This document shows positions 16,631 to 26,450 of a stretch of DNA of 50,139 nt, piece after piece. The stretch is from contig JANQOE010000089.1 of NCBI GenBank assembly GCA_028279245.1, positions 1 through 50,139 on the forward strand, written 5' to 3'. The translations under genes and the position numbers were made by a program. The notes beneath the pieces are model-generated. The model saw nothing but the letters and a program-made list of their open reading frames with translations. It had not been told where the DNA came from and made no database searches. Source of the stretch: Alphaproteobacteria bacterium (GTDB lineage Bacteria > Pseudomonadota > Alphaproteobacteria > UBA6615). Positions within the stretch are counted from its first letter, which is position 1; the number at the start of each line of letters is the position of its first letter.

Positions 16631-17620
16631 GTGCTGATCAAATACATCATTCGCCGAATCGCCTGGTCGATACCCATACTCTTTGTCGTATCTCTCCTTG
16701 CATTCCTCATCCTGCAAGCGCCACCTGGCGACTTCATTACCGCTCATACGGCGGCCCTGCTTTCTGACGGCCAGGAAGTAGACTACGAGCAGATTGCAGC
16801 TCTGCGGCAGCATTACGGCTTAGACCAATCCATCTTCGTTCAGTATTGGAAATGGATTAGCGGCGTCCTAGTCGGCGACTTTGGCCTTTCGTTCGAATGG
16901 CGCGAACCAGTCAGCACGCTCATCTGGGAACGTATGGGGCTATCAGTCACGCTAGCCGCAACCACCGTTCTTTTTACTTGGGCACTGGCGTTGCCCATTG
17001 GCGTCTATTCTGCTGTCAAGAAATACACGTTCGGCGACTATGTGGTGACCACGATCGGTTTCCTCGGCCTTGCAACCCCCAATTTCCTGTTGGCGCTCAT
17101 CTTGATGTACGTGTCGGTCGTTTACTACGGACTCGACGTTTCCGGCTTGTTCTCCACCGAATACAAGAACGCGCCTTGGTCTTGGGCCAAGGTCCGGGAT
17201 CTGTTCGCGCATATATGGATACCGGTCGTTATCCTGGGCACGTCATCGACCGCCAGTATTATCCGTGTGATGCGGGCGAATTTGCTTGATGAGCTGCACA
17301 AGCCCTACGTCACAACCGCGCGCGCCAAAGGACTGTCTGAGTTAAAGCTCTTGGTACGTTACCCGGTCAGGATCGCCCTCAATCCATTCATTTCGACGAT
17401 CGGCTGGATTTTTCCGCAGATCATCAGCGGCTCGGTCATCGTCTCCATTGTGTTGTCCTTACCGACCGCCGGTCCGATGTATCTCACGGCGCTGAAGTCT
17501 CAGGACATGTTCCTCGCCGGTTCCTTCGTGTTGATGCTCAGCGTCTTGGCCGTAATCGGCATGCTGATCTCCGACATATTGCTGGGAATTATCGATCCGC
17601 GTATTCGGTTCGGCAGGTGA
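16631..17620 (+). CDS. ABC transporter permease, DppB type
   Basis: A 329-residue inner-membrane permease with about six membrane segments. The first is IAWSIPILFVVSLLAFLIL near residues 10-30. A periplasmic loop holds the family sequence IAALRQHYGLDQSIFVQYWKW. The cytoplasmic EAA loop is YVTTARAKGLSELKLL, which docks to the ATPase. The GTG start at 16631 opens at the family-typical MLIKYIIRRI; upstream codons lack a better site. It lies 172 bases after the binding protein, separated by the hairpin, and four bases before the second permease gene. Confidence 0.92.
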   Translation: MLIKYIIRRIAWSIPILFVVSLLAFLILQAPPGDFITAHTAALLSDGQEVDYEQIAALRQHYGLDQSIFVQYWKWISGVLVGDFGLSFEWREPVSTLIWERMGLSVTLAATTVLFTWALALPIGVYSAVKKYTFGDYVVTTIGFLGLATPNFLLALILMYVSVVYYGLDVSGLFSTEYKNAPWSWAKVRDLFAHIWIPVVILGTSSTASIIRVMRANLLDELHKPYVTTARAKGLSELKLLVRYPVRIALNPFISTIGWIFPQIISGSVIVSIVLSLPTAGPMYLTALKSQDMFLAGSFVLMLSVLAVIGMLISDILLGIIDPRIRFGR

Positions 17621-17624
17621 ACTG

Positions 17625-18806
17625 ATGAGTAGTCAAGATTTGCCGGCTCAGGATATTGGGCCCAAGGACCTCACACATCCTACGAGCGATGTTGTCGAAG
17701 ATCCGCGTCACCTCGATACCGCCTCTCAGGGGAGGTTGATTTGGCTCAGTTTCCGCAAGCATCGCCTGGCGATGGCCGGCGCAGCGGTCGTGCTGTTCCT
17801 GTTCTTTGTCGCAGTATTCGTTGAGTTTTTTGCGCCGTTCGACCCACACGAATTCAACTCCACGAAGATCTTTCACCCACCCCAAATGCTCAAGCTGGTC
17901 GACAACAGCGACGGTGGCTTTGCCATTCGGCTTCATGTGAACAGCATGAAGATCGTGCGCGATCCTTTAACGCTTCAGGTGAGCTATGAAGAGGACCTCG
18001 ACGAAAAGGTATACATAAGATTCTTCGGTCGGGGCGACACGTATCGTCTTTGGAACCTGTTTGAAATGGACATCCATTTCATTGCACCAGTCGATCCCGA
18101 TCAAAGGTTCTTTCTGCTCGGCAGCGACCGGCTAGGCCGCGACGTATTCAGCCGAACGGTTTTTGGCACCCGTTTGTCAATGTCCATTGGTCTTGTCGGT
18201 GTCGCGATCAGTCTCGTTATTGGCATCATCCTAGGCGGGATCTCCGGCTATTTCGGCGGCATAGCAGACGCCGTTATTCAACGCATCATCGAGGTCCTGA
18301 TTGTCCTTCCGTCGATCCCACTGTGGATGGGCTTAAGCGCGGCCATGCCGACGGACTGGTCTGTGGTCATGCGTTACTTTGCCATCACGGTCATATTGTC
18401 TCTGGTGGGCTGGACTGAGCTCGCACGCGTGGTCCGGGGCAGATTCTTATCCCTGCGCTCGGAGGACTTTGTCACAGCGGCACGGCTGGACGGGAGCTCG
18501 CGCCCGCGGATCATTTTCAGGCACATATTGCCGTCGACCTACAGCTACATCGTCACCGCCGTATCGCTGGCCATACCCGCGATGATCCTGGCGGAGACCG
18601 CCCTGTCCTTCTTGGGGTTGGGGCTTCTTCCGCCCGCCATTTCTTGGGGCGCCTTGCTCTTTGAAGCGCAGAACATTCGTTCGATCGTCGCCGGCCCCTG
18701 GTTGTTTGCACCAGGCTTTCTCGTTCTCATTGCTGTCTTGGCCTTCAACTTCCTCGGTGACGGTCTGCGGGATGCAGCGGATCCCTATGCCGCCCTGGGC
18801 GAATGA
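17625..18806 (+). CDS. ABC transporter permease, DppC type, with enlarged periplasmic loop
   Basis: A 393-residue permease, about 90 residues longer than usual DppC. The surplus is the region between TM1 (LAMAGAAVVLFLFFVAVFVE) and the conserved FFLLGSDRLGRDVFSR segment, residues about 75-160, which is polar and would be periplasmic. The core permease with EAA loop DFVTAARLDGSSRPRIIFRH and LAETALSFLGLGL is normal. Such loops occur with the larger family-5 binding proteins and may contact them. The stop overlaps no gene but sits one base before the ATPase ATG. Confidence 0.91.
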   Translation: MSSQDLPAQDIGPKDLTHPTSDVVEDPRHLDTASQGRLIWLSFRKHRLAMAGAAVVLFLFFVAVFVEFFAPFDPHEFNSTKIFHPPQMLKLVDNSDGGFAIRLHVNSMKIVRDPLTLQVSYEEDLDEKVYIRFFGRGDTYRLWNLFEMDIHFIAPVDPDQRFFLLGSDRLGRDVFSRTVFGTRLSMSIGLVGVAISLVIGIILGGISGYFGGIADAVIQRIIEVLIVLPSIPLWMGLSAAMPTDWSVVMRYFAITVILSLVGWTELARVVRGRFLSLRSEDFVTAARLDGSSRPRIIFRHILPSTYSYIVTAVSLAIPAMILAETALSFLGLGLLPPAISWGALLFEAQNIRSIVAGPWLFAPGFLVLIAVLAFNFLGDGLRDAADPYAALGE

Positions 18807-18807
18807 A

Positions 18808-20505
18808 ATGAAGCAAGAGCACACCACAGGAGACAGCAGCAAACCGGCACCGCTGCTCGAGATAGACAATCTTGTTGTCGAGTTTCCAGTGGGGAAGAAG
18901 AGGTTTCGCGCTGTCGACCATGTGTCTCTCAGTCTCTATCCAGGCGAGACACATTGTCTTGTCGGTGAAAGCGGCTCGGGGAAGAGCGTTACCGCTCGCT
19001 CAATACTGCAGATTATCGATCCGCCGGGCTACATCGCGGCCGGAGACATCTTCTTTCGAGAAAACGTAGACTCGTCGTCAGCCATCAATCTCACCAGGTT
19101 GAAAGCCCGTTCGCCAGCCCTGAAGAATATCCGTGGCGCTGCCATTTCGATGATTTTTCAGGAGCCCATGACCTCGTTGTCTCCAGTGCATCGCGTTGGA
19201 GACCAGATTTCCGAAGTCCTGCGGCTCCATCAGAACCTATCCAAAAAGGACGCCCGAGAGCGAAGCATCGAATTGCTCGAGCAAGTGGAGATCAAGGACG
19301 CCGCGTGGGCTGTTGATCAATACCCGTTCGAGTTCTCCGGCGGAATGCGCCAGCGTGTCATGATCGCCATGGCATTGTCCTGTAATCCGGCAGTCTTGAT
19401 TGCCGACGAACCGACCACCGCGCTCGATGTCACGATTCAAGCTTCCATCCTGAAGTTGATTCGAGACCTGCAACTCGGCCGAAACATGAGCGTACTGTTC
19501 ATTACGCATGACATCGGCGTCGTCGCGAACATTGCGGACCGTATCACCGTGATGCGCAATGGGCGCGTGCTGGAATCAGGTCCGGTGAAGGAGGTCATCA
19601 ATAATCCGCAAGACCCCTACACGAAAGAACTGATCAGTTCAGCCCGAGATTTGGATCGCCCTTCTCCGATCCGGCTGGACATGCGCGCCGCGAAGCCTCC
19701 GGCGCAAAGTATCCTGGCCGTGAAAGAACTCACCAAGGCGTTCGCCCTACGCAAACGCCTGTTCCGGCGGCGTCCCGATGTGATCGTCGGTGTAAAGGAC
19801 GTCAGCATCGACCTAAAGAAGGGCGAGAATCTTGGCGTGGTGGGTGAAAGTGGCTCGGGTAAAACCACACTCGCCCGGTGTATTCAGCGAGTTTATCCCC
19901 TAACCAATGGCGAGGTTTACTATCGCCGAGATGAGGGTACGAGCTTAGCCCTCGGACCACTGAATGAAGTAGCGCTACGGCCCGTCTGGCGCGACATACG
20001 AACCGTTTTTCAGGATCCCCATAGCTCGCTCAATCCACGCATGACCGTGGGTCAGATCATCGCGGAACCGCTGCTCAATGATCCGGCCGGTTTGCGGGGA
20101 AACGAGTTGCGTCAGCGTGTCGTTGAGTTGCTCGACCTGGTCGAGTTGCCGCGGTCTTCGGTCCGGCGCTATCCGCACGCCTTTTCGGGAGGACAAAGGC
20201 AGCGGATCGCGATTGCCCGCGCCATCGGGCCCAATCCTCGGGTCATCCTGGCGGACGAACCAACGTCCGCACTCGATGTTTCCCTACGAACGACCGTATT
20301 GAATCTCTTACTCGAGCTGCAGCGTAAACTGGACCTTAGCTTCATTTTTGTGAGTCACGACATTGCTGTGGTGAGATACTTCTGTGACCGCATTGTCGTG
20401 ATGAAAAACGGTGAAGTTGTTGAGACAGGGGAAACGGAACGCGTTTGCTCCGACCCGCAGGAACCTTACACGAAGCTGCTGTTGTCTTCTGTCTTGAGGG
20501 TTTGA
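18808..20505 (+). CDS. Fused dipeptide/oligopeptide ABC ATPase (DppD-DppF type)
   Basis: A 565-residue protein carrying two nucleotide-binding domains. Domain 1 has Walker A GESGSGKS, signature FSGGMRQR and Walker [13 protein letters not shown]. Domain 2 has [16 protein letters not shown] and [12 protein letters not shown]. Each is followed by the oppF/dppF-type C-terminal [10 protein letters not shown] or [10 protein letters not shown] segment. One polypeptide thus supplies both ATPases, as in GsiA. The frame is open far upstream, but ATG 18808, one base after the permease stop, gives a normal N-terminus. It completes the transporter; no metabolic gene follows in the operon. Confidence 0.94.
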   Translation: MKQEHTTGDSSKPAPLLEIDNLVVEFPVGKKRFRAVDHVSLSLYPGETHCLVGESGSGKSVTARSILQIIDPPGYIAAGDIFFRENVDSSSAINLTRLKARSPALKNIRGAAISMIFQEPMTSLSPVHRVGDQISEVLRLHQNLSKKDARERSIELLEQVEIKDAAWAVDQYPFEFSGGMRQRVMIAMALSCNPAVLIADEPTTALDVTIQASILKLIRDLQLGRNMSVLFITHDIGVVANIADRITVMRNGRVLESGPVKEVINNPQDPYTKELISSARDLDRPSPIRLDMRAAKPPAQSILAVKELTKAFALRKRLFRRRPDVIVGVKDVSIDLKKGENLGVVGESGSGKTTLARCIQRVYPLTNGEVYYRRDEGTSLALGPLNEVALRPVWRDIRTVFQDPHSSLNPRMTVGQIIAEPLLNDPAGLRGNELRQRVVELLDLVELPRSSVRRYPHAFSGGQRQRIAIARAIGPNPRVILADEPTSALDVSLRTTVLNLLLELQRKLDLSFIFVSHDIAVVRYFCDRIVVMKNGEVVETGETERVCSDPQEPYTKLLLSSVLRV

Positions 20506-20524
20506 GGCCCCGCGGCTGCAAACG

Positions 20525-22009
20525 TCAGGTCCCGCAGAAGGTCTGGTGAACAACCTGGTCCGGCCGTGGCGGCACCATGTAGTGCGCGGGATCGGCGGGG
20601 TCATCGAACGGCTTCGCCAGCACCGATAGCAGCCGCTCGAAGACAGTGAAGTCGCCACCGACTGCTGCTTGAATCGCCTCTTCCACCAGATGGTTCCGCG
20701 GAATGACCGCCGGATTGATCGCCAGCATCGCCGCCCGGCGCACTGCGTCCGGGCGTTCTTCCGCGCGCAAGCGTCCTTGCCAACGCAGCCCCCACGCATC
20801 GAAGGCTGTCGGGTCTTTGAACAAGTCCCGCACCGGCTCCCCGTCAGCACCAAACTGACTCAACCGGCGGAAGGTAAGCGTAAAGTCAGCCTCGCCGACG
20901 GCCATGAGCTGCAGCAGTTCCTTCACCACCTCGGCGTCATTGTCATGCGGGTCCAAAAGGCCGAGCTTGGCCCGCATCCCCGCAAGCCAGGCCGCCTCGT
21001 AAAGCGCCGGGAAGCCATTGAGGATCGTCTGCGCGTCCTCCACCGCGGCCTCTTCATCGTCGCCTAGGAGCGGCAACAGCGCCTGACCGAGACAAGCCAG
21101 GTTCCAATGCGCCACCCGCGACTGATTGCTGAACGCATAGCGGCCGGCATGGTCGATCGAACTGTAGACCGTGTCCGGATGATAGATGTCCATGAAGGCG
21201 CACGGGCCGTAATCGATGGTCTCGCCGGCCACCGACATATTGTCCGTGTTCATCACGCCATGGATGAACCCGATCATCATCCATTGCGCCACCAGCTTTG
21301 CCTGCCGGCCGACAACGGCCTCGAACAGCGCGTGATAGGGCCGATCGCCACCGGCCAGCTCGGGATAGTGCCGGTCGATCACATAGTCGGCGAGCACCCG
21401 TAAGGCGTCCCCATCGCGCCGTGCCGCAAAATACTGGAAAGTCCCCACCCGGACATGACCCTGCGCGACCCGCGTCAGCACCGCCCCCGGCAGCATTGTT
21501 TCGCGCCGGATCTGCTCACCCGTGGTCACCGCCGCCAGCGCGCGCGTCGTTGGAACACCCAACCCGGCCATCGCTTCGCTGACGATGTACTCGCGCAGGA
21601 CCGGCCCTAGGACCGCTCGGCCATCCCCCATGCGGGAGAACGGAGTCGGCCCCGACCCTTTGAGCTGCACGTCGCGGCGGCGCCCTTGCCGATCCACCAC
21701 CTCGCCCAGCAGGATCGCCCGCCCATCCCCAAGCTGGGGAACCCAGGAACCAAACTGGTGACCGGCATACGCCATTGCCAGTGGCGAAGACCCCGACGGC
21801 ACCCTGTTACCCGCGAGGATCGCCACGCCCTCCGGAGACGCCAGAGCCACGGGATCCAGCCCCAACTCCCGCGCCAAGCCATCGTTGACACGCACCAACG
21901 CCGGCGCCGGAACAGGCGTGGGCGCAAGCTTCGCGTAGAAGCGGTCCGGCAGGCGTGCGTAGCTATTGTCGAACGGGAAGCTTGGTTCCGTCCGCAGCGG
22001 CGAGTTCAT
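20525..22009 (-). CDS. selO: SelO/YdiU protein adenylyltransferase
   Basis: A 494-residue pseudokinase-fold enzyme of the SelO family, which transfers AMP to Ser, Thr or Tyr of target proteins and is linked to redox homeostasis. Diagnostic segments are [40 protein letters not shown], the [10 protein letters not shown] loop and [11 protein letters not shown] (DYG equivalent). The C-terminus is TFCGT; the conserved redox residue is Cys coded by TGC, not selenocysteine. The ATG at 22009 fits the family start. It converges closely (19 bases) with the peptide ABC operon and follows the LarA-like gene on the same strand. Confidence 0.95.
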   Translation of the reverse strand: MNSPLRTEPSFPFDNSYARLPDRFYAKLAPTPVPAPALVRVNDGLARELGLDPVALASPEGVAILAGNRVPSGSSPLAMAYAGHQFGSWVPQLGDGRAILLGEVVDRQGRRRDVQLKGSGPTPFSRMGDGRAVLGPVLREYIVSEAMAGLGVPTTRALAAVTTGEQIRRETMLPGAVLTRVAQGHVRVGTFQYFAARRDGDALRVLADYVIDRHYPELAGGDRPYHALFEAVVGRQAKLVAQWMMIGFIHGVMNTDNMSVAGETIDYGPCAFMDIYHPDTVYSSIDHAGRYAFSNQSRVAHWNLACLGQALLPLLGDDEEAAVEDAQTILNGFPALYEAAWLAGMRAKLGLLDPHDNDAEVVKELLQLMAVGEADFTLTFRRLSQFGADGEPVRDLFKDPTAFDAWGLRWQGRLRAEERPDAVRRAAMLAINPAVIPRNHLVEEAIQAAVGGDFTVFERLLSVLAKPFDDPADPAHYMVPPRPDQVVHQTFCGT

Positions 22010-22016
22010 AGGTCCT

Positions 22017-22059
22017 ATCCATCTGGCGCCCAGAGGCGGTTCTAACCCATCAGATGGAT
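22017..22059. repeat. Inverted repeat between selO and the LarA-like gene
   Basis: ATCCATCTG (22017-22025) and CAGATGGAT (22051-22059) are perfect inverted copies with a 25-base spacer, just upstream of the selO start. No T-tract follows on either strand. Operator or mRNA structure are both possible. Confidence 0.35.
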
Positions 22060-22086
22060 CCGAATCCGCGAAGGGGTAGACCCGGC

Positions 22087-23397
22087 CTAGTCCGAAAAAC
22101 GGTCCTCCAGGCGCCCGGCATCATCGAACCGGAGAGCCGCCGCGTCCGACAGCGCCTCGACCCCCGGCTGACCGGCGATGTCGGCGAGAAGATTTGGCGA
22201 AACCAGGATCTCGTCCAGGTGCAGGGTCGACCGAATCTGACAGTAACGCGCGTTCTCCGGATCGATCCGCCAGCAGGTGGCCAACCCCGCCTGAATCGCC
22301 ACCTTGTCGGTCGGCAGTGTCAGCGGGATCCGCGCCTTCTCGACAAAGGTCGAGGTCAGCACGTTGAGATACATCGCCTTCAGGTCGAGCCCACTAACCG
22401 CGGCCAGTGTCGTGTAGTCGGCGACGCCGAGGCCGACACCATTGCCGTTCGTTTCCTTCGTCAGGCCAAGCGCCACCAGTTTGTTGACGAAGGGCTTAGG
22501 CGGATTGGCAATGCCGCGCATGTCCGTCCGGCCGGTGACCGCGTAGTCCATACCGGTCCCGCTAATTTCCTTGCCGATCTGTTCGACCACCAGCACATCG
22601 ATCTGATCGAACGGCAACCGCGCCATCAGCGATTTCGCTTCCGTCAACAGCCGGGCATCGGAAGCAGCAAACTCTGCCGGCCCAACACCCTCTACCTTCA
22701 CCAACGCATGGTTTGCGTTCTCGACCACCGCAAGCCCATAGACAATCGGCGCATGCGCCAGGGAGATCTGGGCGAGGGCCGGCAACACCTCCGTATATCC
22801 CCGCGAACCAAGCCTATGCACATTGCGCGCCCCCTCCGCCTTGCCGAGACCGACGGCCACCATCTTTGTCAGGCCGCTTTCGATCGGCCGGTCGAAACTC
22901 GTGTGCGCCTTCACCCGCCCGATCAGCACAATGGCGTCAGCACCGGCGGCGTTCTTGTCGAACGCACACGGTACGCCGTCCGGTGTCTCCCCGTATCGCA
23001 CCACGTCCATCGTCGCGCGAACCGGCGCGCCGACAGTCGCCTCCGTGACACCCAGATGCGCCAACACGCCAACCTGTCCTTCGGCTGTCCCGCCACCATG
23101 GCTGCCCATGGCCGGCACAATGAAGGGCGAAAACCCCCGGTCACGCAGATACCGAACCGTCGTCCTGGCCAACACATCGATTTGCGCGACCCCGCGACTG
23201 CCAACGGCGACGGCAACCGCCGCACCTTCGGCCAGGCTGGCGAACGCCGCGCACTTCGCCAGTTCAGCCTCCACCGCCGCAACGACATCGTTGAGTGGCG
23301 GCGCCGACGGCAACGCGAATCGCGCCCGCATCACCGGGGGCAACGGCACGTCGTGCAGGTGCGGAAAGTCGATCGCCGGTAGGCTCGGGCTGAGCAT
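22087..23397 (-). CDS. LarA/DUF2088-like domain protein
   Basis: A 436-residue protein resembling the N-terminal half and core of LarA, the nickel-pincer lactate racemase. A Rossmann-like strand AVAVGSRG is followed by [20 protein letters not shown], the counterpart of the A-x-G-T-H-R region, and by [20 protein letters not shown], the counterpart of the conserved P-H-x-x-G-F-S-G-G stretch. Not all LarA catalytic His and Lys positions can be matched by eye, so racemase activity is uncertain. Related DUF2088 proteins include uncharacterised sugar-acid or lactate-type racemases. It sits between selO and the ugp-linked phosphatase-fold gene on the same strand. No larB, larC or larE is visible. 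Confidence 0.75.
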   Translation of the reverse strand: MLSPSLPAIDFPHLHDVPLPPVMRARFALPSAPPLNDVVAAVEAELAKCAAFASLAEGAAVAVAVGSRGVAQIDVLARTTVRYLRDRGFSPFIVPAMGSHGGGTAEGQVGVLAHLGVTEATVGAPVRATMDVVRYGETPDGVPCAFDKNAAGADAIVLIGRVKAHTSFDRPIESGLTKMVAVGLGKAEGARNVHRLGSRGYTEVLPALAQISLAHAPIVYGLAVVENANHALVKVEGVGPAEFAASDARLLTEAKSLMARLPFDQIDVLVVEQIGKEISGTGMDYAVTGRTDMRGIANPPKPFVNKLVALGLTKETNGNGVGLGVADYTTLAAVSGLDLKAMYLNVLTSTFVEKARIPLTLPTDKVAIQAGLATCWRIDPENARYCQIRSTLHLDEILVSPNLLADIAGQPGVEALSDAAALRFDDAGRLEDRFSD

Positions 23398-23408
23398 GTT
23401 TACGCCTC

Positions 23409-23437
23409 GGTGCTAAGGGGTCCCTTTGGTTAGCACC
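23409..23437. repeat. Inverted repeat just upstream of the LarA-like start
   Basis: GGTGCTAA (23409-23416) and TTAGCACC (23430-23437) are perfect 8-bp inverted copies with a 13-base spacer, beginning 11 bases before the ATG on the minus strand. A second GC-rich hairpin (GGCGGC/GCCGCC) lies at about 23444-23462. Position fits an operator or a translational control element. Confidence 0.4.
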
Positions 23438-23478
23438 TTGGCCGGCGGCACGAAAGGCCGCCACCTATGAACGGCGTT

Positions 23479-24372
23479 CTACGCGTCCGTGGCACTAGGC
23501 TCCGCCGGAATGGCGGCTTCGTCCAACTCAACAAACAGCGGATAGTGATCGGACGCCTGTTGCGTCGTATCAATCGAGGCCGACCGCACGGCGGGGCCGA
23601 GCCAGGTCGAAACAAAGCAATGGTCGATCCGCTTGCCGAACTGGTGGCTGACACCATCGGCCTCATCGAAACCCGCGGCCACCCAAGCGTCGAGCAGACC
23701 GTCCGGCGATACCACCCGGCCATGCCGTTCGCTCCGCGGCCCAATCATGATCTCATACTCGGGGCTGTCGTAGGCGCAGTTTAGATCGCCCATGACGATC
23801 GCCGCGCGCGGCATCGGCGTTCCATTCAGCGCAGCCCAACCATCATCCTTTACCACTCCCGAGAAGGCGCCACCCTCTTGCGGCCCGCGCCGGACAGTCT
23901 CCATCAACGCACGCGCCTGTGGCACTCGTGTGAATGAACCGACATGGTCGAGATGCACGGAATAGACGCGGATCGCGGTCGATCCCAGGTCGATGACCGC
24001 CTCAACAGCCACGCGCTGCATCGACGGCACCGTCACCGATCCGGTCTTCGGCAGCAAATGCGTCCGGGTCGAGACAATCGGCCACCGGGACATGACCATA
24101 TTGCCGAAGCTACGCCGGCGCCGCTGCACCTGTCCGTCACTGTCGACAGTCGAACCATCGATGTCGAGCGCCGGACCATAGACCCAATGATGATACGGCA
24201 TCATCTCAGCCAGCCGTTCGCTCTGGTCGATGTTGCCGCTGCGGTCGACGTTACATTCGACCTCCTGCAGACAGATGATGTCGCAGGCGGACACGACCTC
24301 GGCGATCCGCTCGATCGAATAAACGCCGTCTTGGCCCTTCGAGTACTGAATGTTGTACGCAACAAGTCTCAT
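23479..24372 (-). CDS. Endonuclease/exonuclease/phosphatase-family protein linked to ugp
   Basis: A 297-residue EEP-fold metal-dependent phosphodiesterase or phosphatase. The active-site series is complete: NIQYSKG (Asn), CLQEVE (Glu), SVHLDHVG (His), MGDLNCAYD (Asp-x-Asn) and QASDHYPL (Asp-His). There is no signal peptide, so it acts in the cytosol. It lies 18 bases after ugpC as the last gene of that probable operon, where other bacteria often carry UgpQ, a glycerophosphodiester phosphodiesterase of a different fold. A phosphodiester substrate delivered by Ugp is therefore plausible; this is inference from position. Confidence 0.9.
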   Translation of the reverse strand: MRLVAYNIQYSKGQDGVYSIERIAEVVSACDIICLQEVECNVDRSGNIDQSERLAEMMPYHHWVYGPALDIDGSTVDSDGQVQRRRRSFGNMVMSRWPIVSTRTHLLPKTGSVTVPSMQRVAVEAVIDLGSTAIRVYSVHLDHVGSFTRVPQARALMETVRRGPQEGGAFSGVVKDDGWAALNGTPMPRAAIVMGDLNCAYDSPEYEIMIGPRSERHGRVVSPDGLLDAWVAAGFDEADGVSHQFGKRIDHCFVSTWLGPAVRSASIDTTQQASDHYPLFVELDEAAIPAEPSATDA

Positions 24373-24390
24373 CAGCCGATCCTAATCAAT

Positions 24391-25497
24391 CTACGCCGCA
24401 GCCGCCTGCACCACCGGCTGCGCCGCCACGCGCTTGCCGGTCTGCGGGTCAAACAGATGCACGGCATCGCGCGGAATGTGCAAGGGAATCTCCTCACCGA
24501 ACGCCGGCGGACGATGTTCCGGCGAGTGAACTATGAAGTCGGCGCCGCCGAGGCGCCCGTGGAACAACCGTCCGGCGCCTAGGTCTTCCATGAAATCGAA
24601 GGCCGCGGTCAATGTCGAACCCCCGGCGCGATGGCCGACTGTCACATGTTCCGGCCGGATACCGACCTCGACCGTCTGCCCAACCAGGCCAGCACCGATC
24701 GCCGGGTCGATACTAAGATGCTGACCGTCACCGACGACCACATGGCCGCCATCGCCCCCCACGGTCACGTCGAGGAAGTTCATGGGCGGCGACCCGATGA
24801 AGCCACCGACATAGCGGCTGGCCGGCAGCCCATAGACCTCGCTGGGCGTCCCGATCTGATCGATATGACCCTCATTCATCACGATCAACCGGTCGGCCAG
24901 CGTCATCGCCTCGACCTGGTCATGGGTCACGAACACCGACGTCGCCCGCAGCCGTTGATGCAGCCGCCGAATCTCCAGCCGCATCTGCACCCGCAGCTTT
25001 GCGTCCAGGTTGGACAGCGGCTCGTCAAACAAAAACACTCTCGGTTCACGGATCATTGCCCGCCCCATCGCGACCCGCTGCCGCTGCCCGCCGGAAAGCT
25101 GCCCCGGCTTGCGGTCCAGGAAATCGACCAGGCCGATCGTCCGCGCCGTTTCAAGCACCCGCTGATCGCGCGTCGCCCGCGGCACCCCGGCCACCTTCAG
25201 CGAATAACCGATGTTTTGCGCGACAGTCATATGCGGGTAGAGCGCATAGTTTTGGAACACCATGGCGCAGCCCCGCTCCCGCGGCTCGAGTTCGTTCACG
25301 ACCTCGCCATCGATGGAAATCTCACCGGCCGTGATCTCTTCAAGACCGGCGATCATGCGCAGCAGCGTCGACTTCCCGCAGCCGGACGGGCCCAGGATGA
25401 CGACGAACTCTCCATCGACGATATCAACGTCGACGCCATGCACGACCTGGGTCTTACCATAGCTTTTCCGCACCCCGCGGATACCGATCTGCGCCAT
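24391..25497 (-). CDS. ugpC: Glycerol-3-phosphate ABC transporter ATP-binding protein
   Basis: A 368-residue MalK/UgpC-type ATPase. Walker A GPSGCGKS, signature LSGGQRQR and Walker [13 protein letters not shown] are intact. The C-terminal third (from about 240) is the MalK-type OB regulatory domain, including [10 protein letters not shown]. UgpC energises import of glycerol-3-phosphate and glycerophosphodiesters. It follows ugpE by 18 bases and precedes the EEP-fold gene by 18 bases. The assignment as Ugp rather than another CUT1 sugar ATPase rests mainly on its operon partners. Confidence 0.92.
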   Translation of the reverse strand: MAQIGIRGVRKSYGKTQVVHGVDVDIVDGEFVVILGPSGCGKSTLLRMIAGLEEITAGEISIDGEVVNELEPRERGCAMVFQNYALYPHMTVAQNIGYSLKVAGVPRATRDQRVLETARTIGLVDFLDRKPGQLSGGQRQRVAMGRAMIREPRVFLFDEPLSNLDAKLRVQMRLEIRRLHQRLRATSVFVTHDQVEAMTLADRLIVMNEGHIDQIGTPSEVYGLPASRYVGGFIGSPPMNFLDVTVGGDGGHVVVGDGQHLSIDPAIGAGLVGQTVEVGIRPEHVTVGHRAGGSTLTAAFDFMEDLGAGRLFHGRLGGADFIVHSPEHRPPAFGEEIPLHIPRDAVHLFDPQTGKRVAAQPVVQAAAA

Positions 25498-25515
25498 ATC
25501 CGTCTCGCCTCGCTG

Positions 25516-26445
25516 CTATTTGTCTGTGTTGATAAGACCGCGCACGAACCACCGCTGCATCAGCACGACGACAAGCAACGGCGGCACCATGACGATCAAC
25601 GTCGCTGCCATCGCCGTATGCCATTCCGGGATGCCGCCACCGGTCGTTGTCATGTCCGGAATCAGCCGCCCGAGTTCGACGACCACAACGCCAAAGTTGG
25701 CCGTATCAGTGATGACCAGCAACGGCCAGAGATACTGGTTCCAGGCGAACACGAACATGATGGTCGCCAACGCCGCCATGTTGGTCTTCGACAAGGGAAT
25801 CAGCGTATCGCGCAAGAAACGGATCGGTCCGGCCCCATCCATCTTCGCGGCCTCTACCAACTCGTCGGGAATGGTCAGGAAGAACTGGCGATAGAGAAAC
25901 GTCCCCGTCGCCGTGGCCACCAGCGGCAGGATCAAACCGGTGTAGGAGTTCAAAAGATTCCAGTTGAGCTCAACCCGGACTCCGGACACCGCCTCGACCA
26001 AGGCGGTGATGCCGAACAAGTTCATCAGCACCTGAAAGGGCGACAACGCATTCGCCGCGACCGCAAAGGTCGGGACGATCCGCACTTCCAGCGGCAACAT
26101 CAAGGTGATGAAGACCATCCAGAACGCGAGCTGCCGCAGCCGGTAATTGAAGAAGACGATGGAGAATGCGGTGATCGCCGCAATGGCCACTTTACCCACC
26201 ACCACACCAACCGCGACGATCATCGAGTTGACGAACTTCGTCGCGAAATCCGCCCGGGTCCACGCCGCTTCGATGTTCGTGAAGAACTGATCGCCCGGCA
26301 GGAACTCGGGTGGGATTGCGTTCACCGCCTGCATTGTGTGGGTCGACGCGACAAACGCGAACCAGACCGGCACCAACAGCAGCAGCAAACCCGAGAACAT
26401 GATGACATGGGTTGCCACATTCAGAATTGGCGTGCGCTCAATCAT
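25516..26445 (-). CDS. ugpE: Glycerol-3-phosphate ABC transporter permease UgpE
   Basis: A 309-residue CUT1 permease with six membrane segments. The first is LNVATHVIMFSGLLLLLVPV near the N-terminus, followed by the conserved periplasmic stretch (AVNAIPPEFLPGDQFFTNIE). The EAA loop is ELVEAAKMDGAGPIRFLRD and the following FVFAWNQYLWPLLV is characteristic of UgpE. It starts five bases after ugpA on the same strand. No missing segment was noticed. Confidence 0.92.
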   Translation of the reverse strand: MIERTPILNVATHVIMFSGLLLLLVPVWFAFVASTHTMQAVNAIPPEFLPGDQFFTNIEAAWTRADFATKFVNSMIVAVGVVVGKVAIAAITAFSIVFFNYRLRQLAFWMVFITLMLPLEVRIVPTFAVAANALSPFQVLMNLFGITALVEAVSGVRVELNWNLLNSYTGLILPLVATATGTFLYRQFFLTIPDELVEAAKMDGAGPIRFLRDTLIPLSKTNMAALATIMFVFAWNQYLWPLLVITDTANFGVVVVELGRLIPDMTTTGGGIPEWHTAMAATLIVMVPPLLVVVLMQRWFVRGLINTDK

Positions 26446-26450
26446 CCTGC

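Noticed and set aside
20525..20540. Selenocysteine at the SelO C-terminus
   Set aside because: The residue is coded by TGC (Cys), and the stop TGA lies after CGT as an ordinary end.
22054..23382. Long open frame opposite the LarA-like gene
   Set aside because: Same pattern of Arg/His-rich antisense shadow; the minus-strand frame has recognisable LarA-type motifs.
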